A stretch of DNA of 64,000 nucleotides from positions 62,001-126,000 of the forward strand of contig JAXGIW010000002.1 of the NCBI GenBank assembly GCA_040770625.1, read 5' to 3'. This DNA is from 58-81 sp012729145 (lineage in GTDB: Bacteria; Synergistota; Synergistia; Synergistales; Thermovirgaceae). The notes under the pieces were generated by a model that was not told where the DNA came from, did no database searches, and was given only the letters and a program-made list of their open reading frames with translations. A program made the translations under genes and the position numbers. Below are positions 50,257-57,992 of this stretch, in pieces (position 1 is the stretch's first letter; the number at the start of each line of letters is the position of its first letter).

Positions 50257-51765
50257 ATGGTTGAGAGAACGCAGGTCAAACCGGGTCTTGGTCTTTCTTT
50301 GGCAGTGTTCGCTGCAGCAGCCGTAATGATAAGTTATGGTGTTCTGAAACTTGGCGTCGACGCGCATGTTCCCATAGTATTCTCAGCTGTACTGGTCTGC
50401 ATCGTGGGGCTCACGGTACTGAAAATGCCTTGGTCCCAGATAGAGGAGGGTGCTCTCAACGCCATAGCTGTAGCCCTCCAGGCAGTTGTGATCCTTATGA
50501 TCATAGGCATGGTGATCGGGATATGGCTCCAGAGCGGTGTGGTCCCCAGCCTGATCTACTACGGTCTGTCCATTCTTTCGCCTTCAATCTTTTTGCTTGC
50601 CACTCTCCTGATAACGTCGATCGTCTCCCTGTCAACCGGGTCTTCATGGACGACCGCCGGCACCGTGGGCATTGCGCTTATGGGCATAGCTCACGGCCTG
50701 GGGATCCCGGCCCCGCTGACGGCCGGGGTGGTTATTTCGGGGGCCTACTTCGGCGACAAGATGTCCCCTCTTTCGGATACCACCAACCTTGCACCGGCGG
50801 TAGCAGGTTCCAACCTTTTCGATCACATCAGGGCCATGGTATGGTCCACGGGACCTACCTACCTGATCGTCGCAGTTATCTGCATAGTGATCGGAATGAA
50901 GTATGCAGGCGGCACCCTTGATGCCGAGAAGATCTCCGCAATGCAGCAGATGATGAAGGCCGAGTTCAACATCGGGCTTCTGGGGTTCCTCCCCCCCCTC
51001 CTTGTCATAGGGCTCGCGGTGATGAAGGCCCCTGCCATCCCGGGACTATTCGCCGGGGTTCTGGTAGCCGCCGTCATGTCTGCAGTACAGGGCAACGGTC
51101 TGGGGGACATCATCAATGCGATCCACTACGGCTACGAGGCCACCTTTGCCTCTGAGGTGGCCGGAGCAGAGGGTGAAGCCCTGCTGAACATGCTCAGCCA
51201 GGCCGATCTGAGTATTGCCCCCGAGATGGCCACCGAGGTCGGGGGACTTCTCACAGACCTTCTAACCCGCGGTGGTCTCGACTCCATGATGTGGTCCATC
51301 TCACTGGTCTTCTGCGCTCTTTTCTTTGGAGGAGCCATGGAAGCCTGCGGATTCCTGGAGACCATAGTTGGCTCTATCACCAGGCAGGTGAAGACCGTCG
51401 GTGGGATGATGGGGGCTGTAATAGGGTCGTGCTTCGTGGCCAACCTCTTCCTGGGAGACCAGTACCTCTCCCTGGTCATCCCCGGAAGGATGTTCAAGTC
51501 CTCATTCGAGGAGAAGGGTCTTGCGCCGAGAATGCTATCCCGTGCCCTTGAGGATTCGGGTACCCTGACCTCGGCGCTTATTCCCTGGAACACATGCGGG
51601 GCCTTCCAGAGCAGCGTCCTGGGTGTCGCTACTCTTGCCTACGCCCCATATGCGTTCCTGAACTATCTGAACCCCATCGTATCACTGGTGATGTCCTACC
51701 TGAAGATAGGCATCTACTGGAGGCAGGAAGACGGTACCGACGTAGTTGCCAAGAAAAAGCCGTAG
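50257..51765 (+). CDS. NhaC-family transporter, copy 2
   Basis: A 502-residue paralog of the gene at 46659, collinear over the whole length with mostly conservative changes. It has the same core motifs (GDKMSPLSDTTNLAPAVAG, TGSSWTTAGTVGIAL, LIPWNTCGAFQSSVLG). The DNA differs at many third positions, so the copies are not very recent, yet 47343-47392 and 50941-50990 are identical over 50 bases. ATG at 50257 has AAGGAGG. Likely exchange of sodium or an amino acid; retention of two copies suggests different substrates or regulation. Confidence 0.88.
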   Translation: MVERTQVKPGLGLSLAVFAAAAVMISYGVLKLGVDAHVPIVFSAVLVCIVGLTVLKMPWSQIEEGALNAIAVALQAVVILMIIGMVIGIWLQSGVVPSLIYYGLSILSPSIFLLATLLITSIVSLSTGSSWTTAGTVGIALMGIAHGLGIPAPLTAGVVISGAYFGDKMSPLSDTTNLAPAVAGSNLFDHIRAMVWSTGPTYLIVAVICIVIGMKYAGGTLDAEKISAMQQMMKAEFNIGLLGFLPPLLVIGLAVMKAPAIPGLFAGVLVAAVMSAVQGNGLGDIINAIHYGYEATFASEVAGAEGEALLNMLSQADLSIAPEMATEVGGLLTDLLTRGGLDSMMWSISLVFCALFFGGAMEACGFLETIVGSITRQVKTVGGMMGAVIGSCFVANLFLGDQYLSLVIPGRMFKSSFEEKGLAPRMLSRALEDSGTLTSALIPWNTCGAFQSSVLGVATLAYAPYAFLNYLNPIVSLVMSYLKIGIYWRQEDGTDVVAKKKP

Positions 51766-51806
51766 TTTGCATCGATCAGCAAGGTCTGCATTATCTGACC
51801 AGATCC

Positions 51807-51850
51807 AGGCGAAGGGGAAAACCTCATCAGCTTTCCCCCTTCGCCTTTTT
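51807..51850. terminator. Terminator after NhaC copy 2
   Basis: Stem AGGCGAAGGGGAAA (51807-51820) with its complement at 51832-51846 (one bulge), then TTTTT. It also serves the convergent thiamine-binding-type gene. Confidence 0.85.
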
Positions 51851-51854
51851 CCTT

Positions 51855-52163
51855 TCAGTCCCCGAGCTTCTCCTCCACAGATCTGACCTTGCTCTTCATG
51901 GAGATATCCTTGTCCCGTCTTTCGTCTATCCTCAGGGTGGTGCCCACACGGAGAGCCCCCTGGTCGAAGGGGATCTCGTGGGCCGCTCTTACCGCCCGCA
52001 GTACCACGTCAAGGTCACCTTCCAGAATGGTCCCCATCGGTGTCAGCATAGTTTCGAGCCCGTACTGCCTGAGGGTCTTCTCGACCTCGGCGACATAGCC
52101 GCTAAGGCTTGTGGAGCCTGTTCCATGTGGAACGATGACCACTTCGGCAACCACCTTTCCCAT
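51855..52163 (-). CDS. MTH1187/YkoF-like thiamine-binding family protein (DUF77)
   Basis: A 102-residue protein of the MTH1187 family (DUF77). MGKVVAEVVIVPHGTGSTSLSGYVAEVEKTLRQYGLETMLTPMGTILEGDLDVVLRAVRAAHE is the conserved ferredoxin-like fold. Some relatives bind thiamine or are linked to cofactor metabolism, but a specific role here is not shown. ATG at 52163 has AGAGGAGGG. Divergent from the MscS gene. Confidence 0.9.
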   Translation of the reverse strand: MGKVVAEVVIVPHGTGSTSLSGYVAEVEKTLRQYGLETMLTPMGTILEGDLDVVLRAVRAAHEIPFDQGALRVGTTLRIDERRDKDISMKSKVRSVEEKLGD

Positions 52164-52270
52164 TGCGGATCCCTCCTCTTACGTGGCCGTTTTCCCGGCC
52201 TGAACTCTTCAAGTATAATCAATCCAGTCAGGAAGCTGCAGCAAAACATCTCAACGAGGGGGACCCGGTA

Positions 52271-53161
52271 ATGGAGTGGGAGTTCGCCCAGAGAAACCTT
52301 GGAAAACTTGTCATGCCCATACTGGTCATCCTGGGGTGGTACATTGCCGACAGGATCGTGGTCGATCTGACGCGAAAGCTCTTCGAGAAGGGGATATCCA
52401 GGGTCGAGAACGGCCAGACCGGGCACCTTGAGGGCCATGAAAGGGCGTCCAGGATCAAACGGCTTGAGACACTAAAGGGTCTGGTGACGGATCTTTTGCG
52501 TTGGGGGCTCGGTGCCGTTGCTTTCCTGACCCTTCTCAGCACTATCAATGTGAATATAATGCCCATTCTTACCGGACTCGGTATTGCCGGACTTGCCATA
52601 TCCCTGGCAGCCCAGAACATTATCAGGGACTTCCTGAACGGTATATTCGTGGTAGTGGAGGACCACTACGCCGTCGGCGATGTGGTGAAGATAGGAGAAT
52701 ATTTCGGTGTTGTGGAGTATTTCTCTCTCAGGACCACCCACCTCTCCGACCTTGACGGGAACTATATAATAATTCCCAACAGCAGGATCACAGAGCTTGT
52801 GAACGCGACCAAGTACTGGTCCCAGGCACAGGTCGTGGTAGGTGTCTCATACGACACGGATATCCGGAAGGCTCTGGGCGTCATGGAGATAGTGGGAAGG
52901 GACATCAGGCAAGACTTCCCCGACAAGGTGAGGGATGACCCCCAGGTCCAGGGTATCCTCTCCTTCGACGCAAGCTCCATATCCCTGAGGGCTCTCATCC
53001 GGACCTTCCCCGGGGAACACTGGTTCATCGGAAGAGAGTATCGCCTTCGCCTCAAGGATGCCTTTGACGCCGAGGGAATAACGATCCCGTTCCCCCAGAT
53101 GGATGTCTGGATCCGTTCCCCCGAGGGCTTCAGGATAACAGGTCAGAAGACGAGCGCGTAG
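52271..53161 (+). CDS. Small-conductance mechanosensitive channel (MscS family)
   Basis: A 296-residue MscS protein. N-terminal membrane helix (LGKLVMPILVILGWYIADRIVV), then a second and the pore-lining third helix (LTGLGIAGLAISLAAQNIIRDFLNGIF, about residue 120), then the beta domain (HYAVGDVVKIGEYFGVVEYFSLRTTHLSDLDGNYIIIPNS) and a C-terminal alpha/beta domain. It opens on hypoosmotic shock. ATG at 52271 follows GAGGGGGA by eight bases. The 3' end overlaps the convergent glycosidase gene by 19 bases. Confidence 0.94.
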   Translation: MEWEFAQRNLGKLVMPILVILGWYIADRIVVDLTRKLFEKGISRVENGQTGHLEGHERASRIKRLETLKGLVTDLLRWGLGAVAFLTLLSTINVNIMPILTGLGIAGLAISLAAQNIIRDFLNGIFVVVEDHYAVGDVVKIGEYFGVVEYFSLRTTHLSDLDGNYIIIPNSRITELVNATKYWSQAQVVVGVSYDTDIRKALGVMEIVGRDIRQDFPDKVRDDPQVQGILSFDASSISLRALIRTFPGEHWFIGREYRLRLKDAFDAEGITIPFPQMDVWIRSPEGFRITGQKTSA

Positions 53162-54879
53162 GGGACAGGCCTGACGATACCTCCGGGCGGCGAGGTCACG
53201 ATCTTTCCCATCCACCAGATAGACGACGAACCCCCTCCGTCCAGGTTAAGGGCGTCCACCAGGCCGAGCCTCTCAGCCACTGCCGCAGTCTCGACAATGG
53301 TCGCCCCGTTGCTGTGCCAGGGATCCCTCCCGTCGATGACCACGAACCAGACCTTCTCTCCGTCGCTCCCTACGAAGGACCTCGGATGGGGGACAGAAAG
53401 GGTCCTGGGGCTAAACCCCTCGGGGTCGAAGACACGGGTCCCTTTTTTTATCAGCATCGGCCCCGCCTGAAGAACATGATCGAGCCCCCTGAAACCCTGG
53501 TCTACCCATTGGGTCCTCAAAGACACAGGGGCCCCCGGGGGCGTGTTCCTTAGTTGTTCGCCGGCGACTCCACGGGCAATTACGAGGAAGCCCTCTCTGG
53601 TCACGAAGTGGTTCGATGTCGAAGAGTGTCTTACCCCGGAGACGACCCCTTCTTTTACGGTCACCTCCCAGCCGTCGACAGGGGCTGCCGTGACATAGCT
53701 CCATACATCGGGTGTAAAAATACCGATCCCATTCAGGGGCGGGGTGCTGTTCATGGTACTTACATCAAGCTCCTTCTCCCCTATGGAGATGAAAGTCCTG
53801 AAGTCCCCTCTCCCGAAGTGGACCCTAGAGCCGTCGCGATCCCACCCCATGGCCGATCTTGCTCCGTGGGGCCCGCTGAGGGGCCTGGAGTCTATCACCA
53901 GGGAACCTACTATCCTGGTCCCGCTGAAGAACCCGCCGTTGATCGCTCCTTCGGCGCCAGAGTTAACGGCGATCAGGTCCAGGGGGAGCCTCTTCCCTGA
54001 TATGGATGCTGCAGTGACTATCCTTGGAGGGGAGACGGAGGGATCGAATCCCAGGGCTGCGAAGAAGAGAGCCCCTCCCGGATCGGTGCTGAAGGGCACA
54101 ACGGTCATCTCGGGAGAGGGGATCTTCATCATGGTCTCCCAGGCCTTCACGTAGTGCTGAAAGGGCCCGACCTTTGCGACCCAGGACCACTCGAGGGCTT
54201 GCACCACCGCTTCCAGCCCCATGCCCCGGAGGATCGCCGCCGCCCGGCTGGCCTCTTCCGGTGTCCCGAACTCAACGGACTGGATCCCCCATTCAGAGGG
54301 CGGTCTTCCAGCATGTTCCCGGTGAAGGACTAGAACAGAGTTCTCTCCGACGAACTCTTTCTCCCAGGAAAGGCCGCTGGCGCACTCTCCGAGCCAGGAG
54401 CGCAGTGAAGAAAGGTCCTGGGCTGAGATCTGGCCCCAGGGTTGCTGGAGGAACTGCTCAGGAGGGGAGGGCTGTATCTGGGTGGCCAGGGTCATGTAGG
54501 GTGCAATGTAAACAGGGAGATCGGGCCATCTTCCAGGTGTGAGGGAGTTCACAATAGAAGCTTCGTGACGAAGGCCCATAGCCTGGAGGGAGAACATTAC
54601 GGCCTCTGCCTTGCTGGCCTCTATATCGGGGTAGAAGTGCTCCGAGGGGTTCAGTATCCCCAGGGCCGCCGCAGTCTCAACGGAGTGGCGGAAGGGGTGG
54701 TCGGGTCCTGTGTCTGCAAAATGGGTCTCTCCAGGCCACTCGGGGAGCCCCAGGGAGGAGACTATGACGTTAATCAACTCTCCCCTGGTCGCTGCCACTG
54801 ATGGCCAGGCCCCCACAGCCACGAGAAAGGCAGATAGCAAGGCGACCGTTGTCTGTACTGTCAAAGGTCTTCCTTTCAT
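53143..54879 (-). CDS. Exported phosphodiester glycosidase (NAGPA domain) with N-terminal SLH-like region
   Basis: A 578-residue exported protein. Signal peptide residues 1-30 (VQTTVALLSAFLVAVGAWPSVAA). Then an SLH-like repeat region (TRGELINVIVSSLGL, FADTGPDHPFRHSVETAAALGIL, ASKAEAVMFSLQAMGL, about 32-110), a SPOR-like stretch (SVLVLHREHAGRPP ... GGGF) near 185-250, and a C-terminal NAGPA domain from about 290 with INGGFFSG, DSRPLSGPHGARSAMG, VVIDGRDPWHSNGATIVETAAVAERLGLVDALNLDGGGSSSIW. NAGPA domains cleave phosphodiester-linked sugars, possibly in cell-wall polymers. ATG at 54879 is used because GGGGAGGG precedes it at the right distance, unlike ATG at 54888. It may be attached to the outer wall through SLH. 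Confidence 0.88.
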   Translation of the reverse strand: MKGRPLTVQTTVALLSAFLVAVGAWPSVAATRGELINVIVSSLGLPEWPGETHFADTGPDHPFRHSVETAAALGILNPSEHFYPDIEASKAEAVMFSLQAMGLRHEASIVNSLTPGRWPDLPVYIAPYMTLATQIQPSPPEQFLQQPWGQISAQDLSSLRSWLGECASGLSWEKEFVGENSVLVLHREHAGRPPSEWGIQSVEFGTPEEASRAAAILRGMGLEAVVQALEWSWVAKVGPFQHYVKAWETMMKIPSPEMTVVPFSTDPGGALFFAALGFDPSVSPPRIVTAASISGKRLPLDLIAVNSGAEGAINGGFFSGTRIVGSLVIDSRPLSGPHGARSAMGWDRDGSRVHFGRGDFRTFISIGEKELDVSTMNSTPPLNGIGIFTPDVWSYVTAAPVDGWEVTVKEGVVSGVRHSSTSNHFVTREGFLVIARGVAGEQLRNTPPGAPVSLRTQWVDQGFRGLDHVLQAGPMLIKKGTRVFDPEGFSPRTLSVPHPRSFVGSDGEKVWFVVIDGRDPWHSNGATIVETAAVAERLGLVDALNLDGGGSSSIWWMGKIVTSPPGGIVRPVPYALVF

Positions 54880-55281
54880 CCCGGTCATCCCTCCCCGTCA
54901 CTCGAGGGAGTTCTCGGATTGAAAAACCTCCCCCTTGGAGCCTATTGTAATCTACAAAATGAGATGTATAATCCGCAAAAGATAGCCGATCATCAAGAGC
55001 ACGACCGTTGGCATTGCTCCAGGAACGGCGCCAGAAAGCCCCTTGAAGGCCCCCGGGTGCCGGTTCTTAGGAAGGACCCTCGGCAGAGTTGGAAGAAATA
55101 ACTAGACAGTTGCCGGGGTTAACCCCAAGAAGCCGCGAGAGCGGGAAAGGGAGCAAAGGCAGGACGTCGGGCTCGAAACAGCGGAGGTGAAGTCTGTCGA
55201 AGGACTGGATGAAGGGGCATATCACCAGTCACGACACCGGCCGAAAGGGCGGTGTATCAATCAACGCAGGGGGCGAAAATA
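54880..55281 (+). other. Gene-free 402-base leader before the ATP-grasp pair
   Basis: A TATAAT-like box lies near 54968-54973 (ATGTATAATCC). From about 55009 the sequence is rich in complementary segments: GGAACGGC with GCCGGTTC, CCTCGGCA with TGCCGGGG (G-U allowed), the 12-base palindrome GGGGTTAACCCC (55118-55129), and CCGC-GAGA-GCGG with a GNRA loop (about 55133-55144). This suggests a structured leader RNA. No known riboswitch is recognised. The only frame here, a 60-codon one at 54919, is not convincing. Confidence 0.5.
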
Positions 55282-56373
55282 GTGAAGAAGGAAGATCCTG
55301 GATCATCCTTCAATTGCGCAGGTCCGGTCCGGCGGATCGGCATCACCTTCAACCTGAAGAAGAAAGAACTTCTTCAGGGCGAACCCGACGACCGTTACGA
55401 GGAATATGACTGCCTGGAGACGGTCGAAACCCTTGAGAGGGAGATCACCCGGCTCGGTTTCGAGACGGGGCATTACGAACAGGACGAGACCTTTCTTGAG
55501 AAGATCTCCCGGAATCCTCCCGACTTTGTTTTCAACATAGCCGAAGGGCGCGGAACTACAAGAGGGAGGGAATCACAGGTACCCTGCATTCTGGAGAGCC
55601 TTGGCATTCCTTTCTCCGGTTCCGATTCCACCGCCATTGCCATCACTCTTGACAAGTGGCTGACCCATCATGTGCTTGCTGGAGGAGGAGCGAAAGTCCC
55701 CGATCTGTACATGTTCTCCACAGAGAGCGATCTGGGGCGGTCCATCTCCATTTTTGAAAAGCACTCCAAATACATAGTCAAGCCCAGGTGGGAAGGATCT
55801 TCCAAGGGGGTTTTCCCCGATTCAGTGGTGGATAACCCTGTCGACATGGCAAAGAGGGTTCGCAGGGTATGGAAAAATTACCGGCAACCAGCCCTGGTAG
55901 AGGAATTCCTCCCCGGTACGGAGATCACCGTGGGAGTAATGGGCAACAGAAACCCGGCCGTCATTGGGATGATGGCCATTGATCCGAAGGCGGAGAAGGG
56001 GAATACCGTCTACTCCCTGGACCACAAGAGGAACTGGGAGGAGAAGGTCCGCTACCTCGGCCCCGAGACCATCGACCCGGCTCTGAGGGAACTGGTCGGC
56101 GTGGAGGCGCTCAATGTGTTCCGCATACTTGAACTGAAGGATATCGCCAGGGTGGATTTCCGTCAGGACATCTCCGGGGCACCCAAGGTGATAGACATCA
56201 ACCCGCTACCTGGCATCTCCGAGGCTTACAGCGATCTGCCTATCCTTTACAGGATGAGCGGCGGTTCATTCCCCTCCCTTATCAAGGGGATCCTGAGAGA
56301 AGCATTCCAGAGACAGGGGCTCAGGTGGCCCAGGCCCTCGATGAAGACGAGGCACTGTAATGCGGCGCGATAG
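55282..56373 (+). CDS. D-alanine-D-alanine ligase-like ATP-grasp enzyme, first of a pair
   Basis: A 363-residue ATP-grasp carboxylate-amine ligase. GTG at 55282 has AGGGGGCG upstream; another GTG at 55252 is possible. Motifs: FNIAEGRGTTRGRESQVPCILESLGIPFSGSDSTAIAITLDKWLTH (about 80-125), VKPRWEGSSKGVFPDSVVDN (about 172-191), VEEFLPGTEITVGVMG, and RVDFRQDISGAPKVIDINPLPGIS. The usual metal-ligand Glu of LEINxxPG is Asp here (VIDINPLPG). Its fold matches Ddl but a second family member follows directly, and no mur gene is near, so a role outside peptidoglycan is possible. Confidence 0.88.
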   Translation: MKKEDPGSSFNCAGPVRRIGITFNLKKKELLQGEPDDRYEEYDCLETVETLEREITRLGFETGHYEQDETFLEKISRNPPDFVFNIAEGRGTTRGRESQVPCILESLGIPFSGSDSTAIAITLDKWLTHHVLAGGGAKVPDLYMFSTESDLGRSISIFEKHSKYIVKPRWEGSSKGVFPDSVVDNPVDMAKRVRRVWKNYRQPALVEEFLPGTEITVGVMGNRNPAVIGMMAIDPKAEKGNTVYSLDHKRNWEEKVRYLGPETIDPALRELVGVEALNVFRILELKDIARVDFRQDISGAPKVIDINPLPGISEAYSDLPILYRMSGGSFPSLIKGILREAFQRQGLRWPRPSMKTRHCNAAR

Positions 56374-57439
56374 GGTGATCGCCGTCGTGGCCGGGATCGA
56401 GGAGACCGACAGGGAAGACGTACTGGACGTTCTCCGCTGCAGACAGAGCGTCATCGAGGGGCTCGTCTCCAGAGGTTTTCGGGCATTCCCGGTGGACATC
56501 GCCAGAGAAGACCTTGCCGTGAAGGGAAGGGTTGCCAGAAAGTTGAGAGAAAACTCCCCCGACTGCATCTTCAACCTCTTCGAGGGGTTCGGCGAGGCCT
56601 CCTACCTGGAGATCAGGTTTGCCCGGATACTAGAATCCCTGGGTATACCCTTTACGGGAAACCCCTCCAGGACTCTTGCCATCTGCCTTGACAAGGATCT
56701 TGCCAGAAAAACCCTCCAGGCGGCAGGGTTGCCGGTTGCGCCCGGAAGGTGCGTCTACCCGGGCTATGACCCGGATATTGCGAAAGGCCTTGACTACCCT
56801 CTCTTCGTCAAACCCAGGATGGAGGACAGCAGCGTAGGTATTGACCGAAGATCCCTGGTGACATCAGAAAAGGACCTTTTCGGTCTCCTCGACGAAAGAC
56901 TTGCCCTCTACCCCGACGGCCTGATATTGGAAGAGTTCCTCGAAGGCAGGGAGTTCAACGCCGGGTTCATGGGATCCTTCCCTTATGATCTGATGGCCGT
57001 CTCGTCCATCCGGTTTGGCATCGGAGGGGAAGGCAAGGCCTTCCTGGGCTACGATTCCAAATGGGACCCCGAGAGCGAAGAGTACCGGAACTCCGTCTCG
57101 ATCCCTGAAGATGGTATCCCCTCCGGGGTCAGGAGGGAGATCATAGGGATATCCCGGGAGGCCGGCAGGGTTATGGGTTGTCGTGGCTACTTCAGGGTGG
57201 ATCTCAGGGAGAGAAAGGGCAGGCTTTTCATTCTGGAGGTGAACCCGAACCCTGACATCAACACCGACAGTGGGTTCGCCAGGCAGAGCGCCAGAAGGGG
57301 GTTCGCCTTTGCAGGAATGGTCGCGAGACTGGTAGACACGGCAATGAACTGGAGGAGACTCAATGAAAGAAGGGTCCCGCAGAAAGATCAGGAGCGCGTT
57401 GCATCTGGCGGAAAGGACGGGTGCCTTCTCGGAGCCTGA
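56360..57439 (+). CDS. D-alanine-D-alanine ligase-like ATP-grasp enzyme, second of a pair
   Basis: A 359-residue paralogous ATP-grasp ligase overlapping the first by 14 bases. N-terminal VIAVVAGIEETDREDVLDVLRCRQSVIEGL, then FNLFEGFGEASYLEIRFARILESLGIPFTGNPSRTLAICLDKDLARKTL, FVKPRMEDSSVGIDR, LILEEFLEGREFNAGFMG, and FRVDLRERKGRLFILEVNPNPDI with the usual Glu (LEVN). It differs strongly from the first copy, so it may act on another acceptor. GNAT overlaps its end by 77 bases. No standard peptidoglycan-gene neighbours. Confidence 0.88.
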   Translation: MRRDRVIAVVAGIEETDREDVLDVLRCRQSVIEGLVSRGFRAFPVDIAREDLAVKGRVARKLRENSPDCIFNLFEGFGEASYLEIRFARILESLGIPFTGNPSRTLAICLDKDLARKTLQAAGLPVAPGRCVYPGYDPDIAKGLDYPLFVKPRMEDSSVGIDRRSLVTSEKDLFGLLDERLALYPDGLILEEFLEGREFNAGFMGSFPYDLMAVSSIRFGIGGEGKAFLGYDSKWDPESEEYRNSVSIPEDGIPSGVRREIIGISREAGRVMGCRGYFRVDLRERKGRLFILEVNPNPDINTDSGFARQSARRGFAFAGMVARLVDTAMNWRRLNERRVPQKDQERVASGGKDGCLLGA

Positions 57440-57926
57440 ACTTACAGTACTGGGTGAGGTGCTGAGGGACTGCCTGCTGAAACACGAAGAGGGCTACCGC
57501 TTCGAGGAGATCGAGGAAGATGGGGAGATGGCCGGTTTCCTGATCTGGGGCAGGACACCCATGACGAAGAGAGGTTACGATATATACTGGATAGCCGTCG
57601 ACCCGGCCCTCCAGGGGAAGGGATTCGGCAAGTTGCTGATGGCCAGGGTGGAAGAGGCTGCCTGCGGTGAGGCCGGCGGCTGTATCCTCCGCCTTGAGAC
57701 CTCCGGCAGGGAGGAGTACGGGCGACAGAGGACATTCTACGGGTCCTGCGGCTTCATGGAGGCAGGGAGGATACGCGATTTCTATCGCGAAGGCGACGAC
57801 CTGGTGACATATGTGAAGTTCGTAACCCGTGACTTGAAGGATCAACTGCGTAAACGGTCAACGGTGAACGGGAAGGCAAAACCAGTTCAAGGTTATCAAG
57901 TTCAAAGTTCAAAGGGGAAAATGTGA
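57363..57926 (+). CDS. GNAT N-acetyltransferase
   Basis: A 187-residue acetyltransferase. ATG at 57363 follows GGAGGAGAC. The acetyl-CoA-binding motif is WIAVDPALQGKGFGKLLMARVEEAA (about 75-100), after the beta strand DIYWIAVD. It overlaps the second ATP-grasp gene by 77 bases, implying coupling. The last 30 or so residues (LRKRSTVNGKAKPVQGYQVQSSKGKM) are coded by a heptamer repeat tract and are likely an appended tail; the real domain ends near KFVTRDLKD. Substrate unknown; it could acetylate the ligase product or an amino acid. Confidence 0.82.
   Translation: MKEGSRRKIRSALHLAERTGAFSEPELTVLGEVLRDCLLKHEEGYRFEEIEEDGEMAGFLIWGRTPMTKRGYDIYWIAVDPALQGKGFGKLLMARVEEAACGEAGGCILRLETSGREEYGRQRTFYGSCGFMEAGRIRDFYREGDDLVTYVKFVTRDLKDQLRKRSTVNGKAKPVQGYQVQSSKGKM
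57850..57912. repeat. Heptamer repeat tract inside the end of the GNAT gene
   Basis: Units GTAAACG, GTCAACG, GTGAACG (57850-57870) and AGTTCAA units (57884-57890, 57899-57905, 57906-57912). The tract runs through the GNAT reading frame to its stop. Confidence 0.75.
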
Positions 57927-57946
57927 CGCGTCAGGAGTTACAAATG

Positions 57947-57975
57947 TTGACACTTGGGCTGTCGATTCGTATAAT
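57947..57975 (+). promoter_or_regulatory. Consensus promoter of tRNA-Ala
   Basis: TTGACA (57947-57952), 17 bases, TATAAT (57970-57975): perfect sigma-70 elements, 17 bases before the tRNA 5' end. Confidence 0.92.
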
Positions 57976-57992
57976 GAGCGCCGTCACTTCAA

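Noticed and set aside
54919..55101. 60-codon frame upstream of the ATP-grasp pair
   Set aside because: No SD, no similarity, and its sequence overlaps the complementary segments of the leader.
54980..55281. c-di-GMP-I, T-box or ykkC riboswitch before the ATP-grasp pair
   Set aside because: Some words look similar (GTTGCCGGGGTTAAC), but the GCAAA and GACGCAAAGCC parts, the T-box bulge and the ykkC core are missing.
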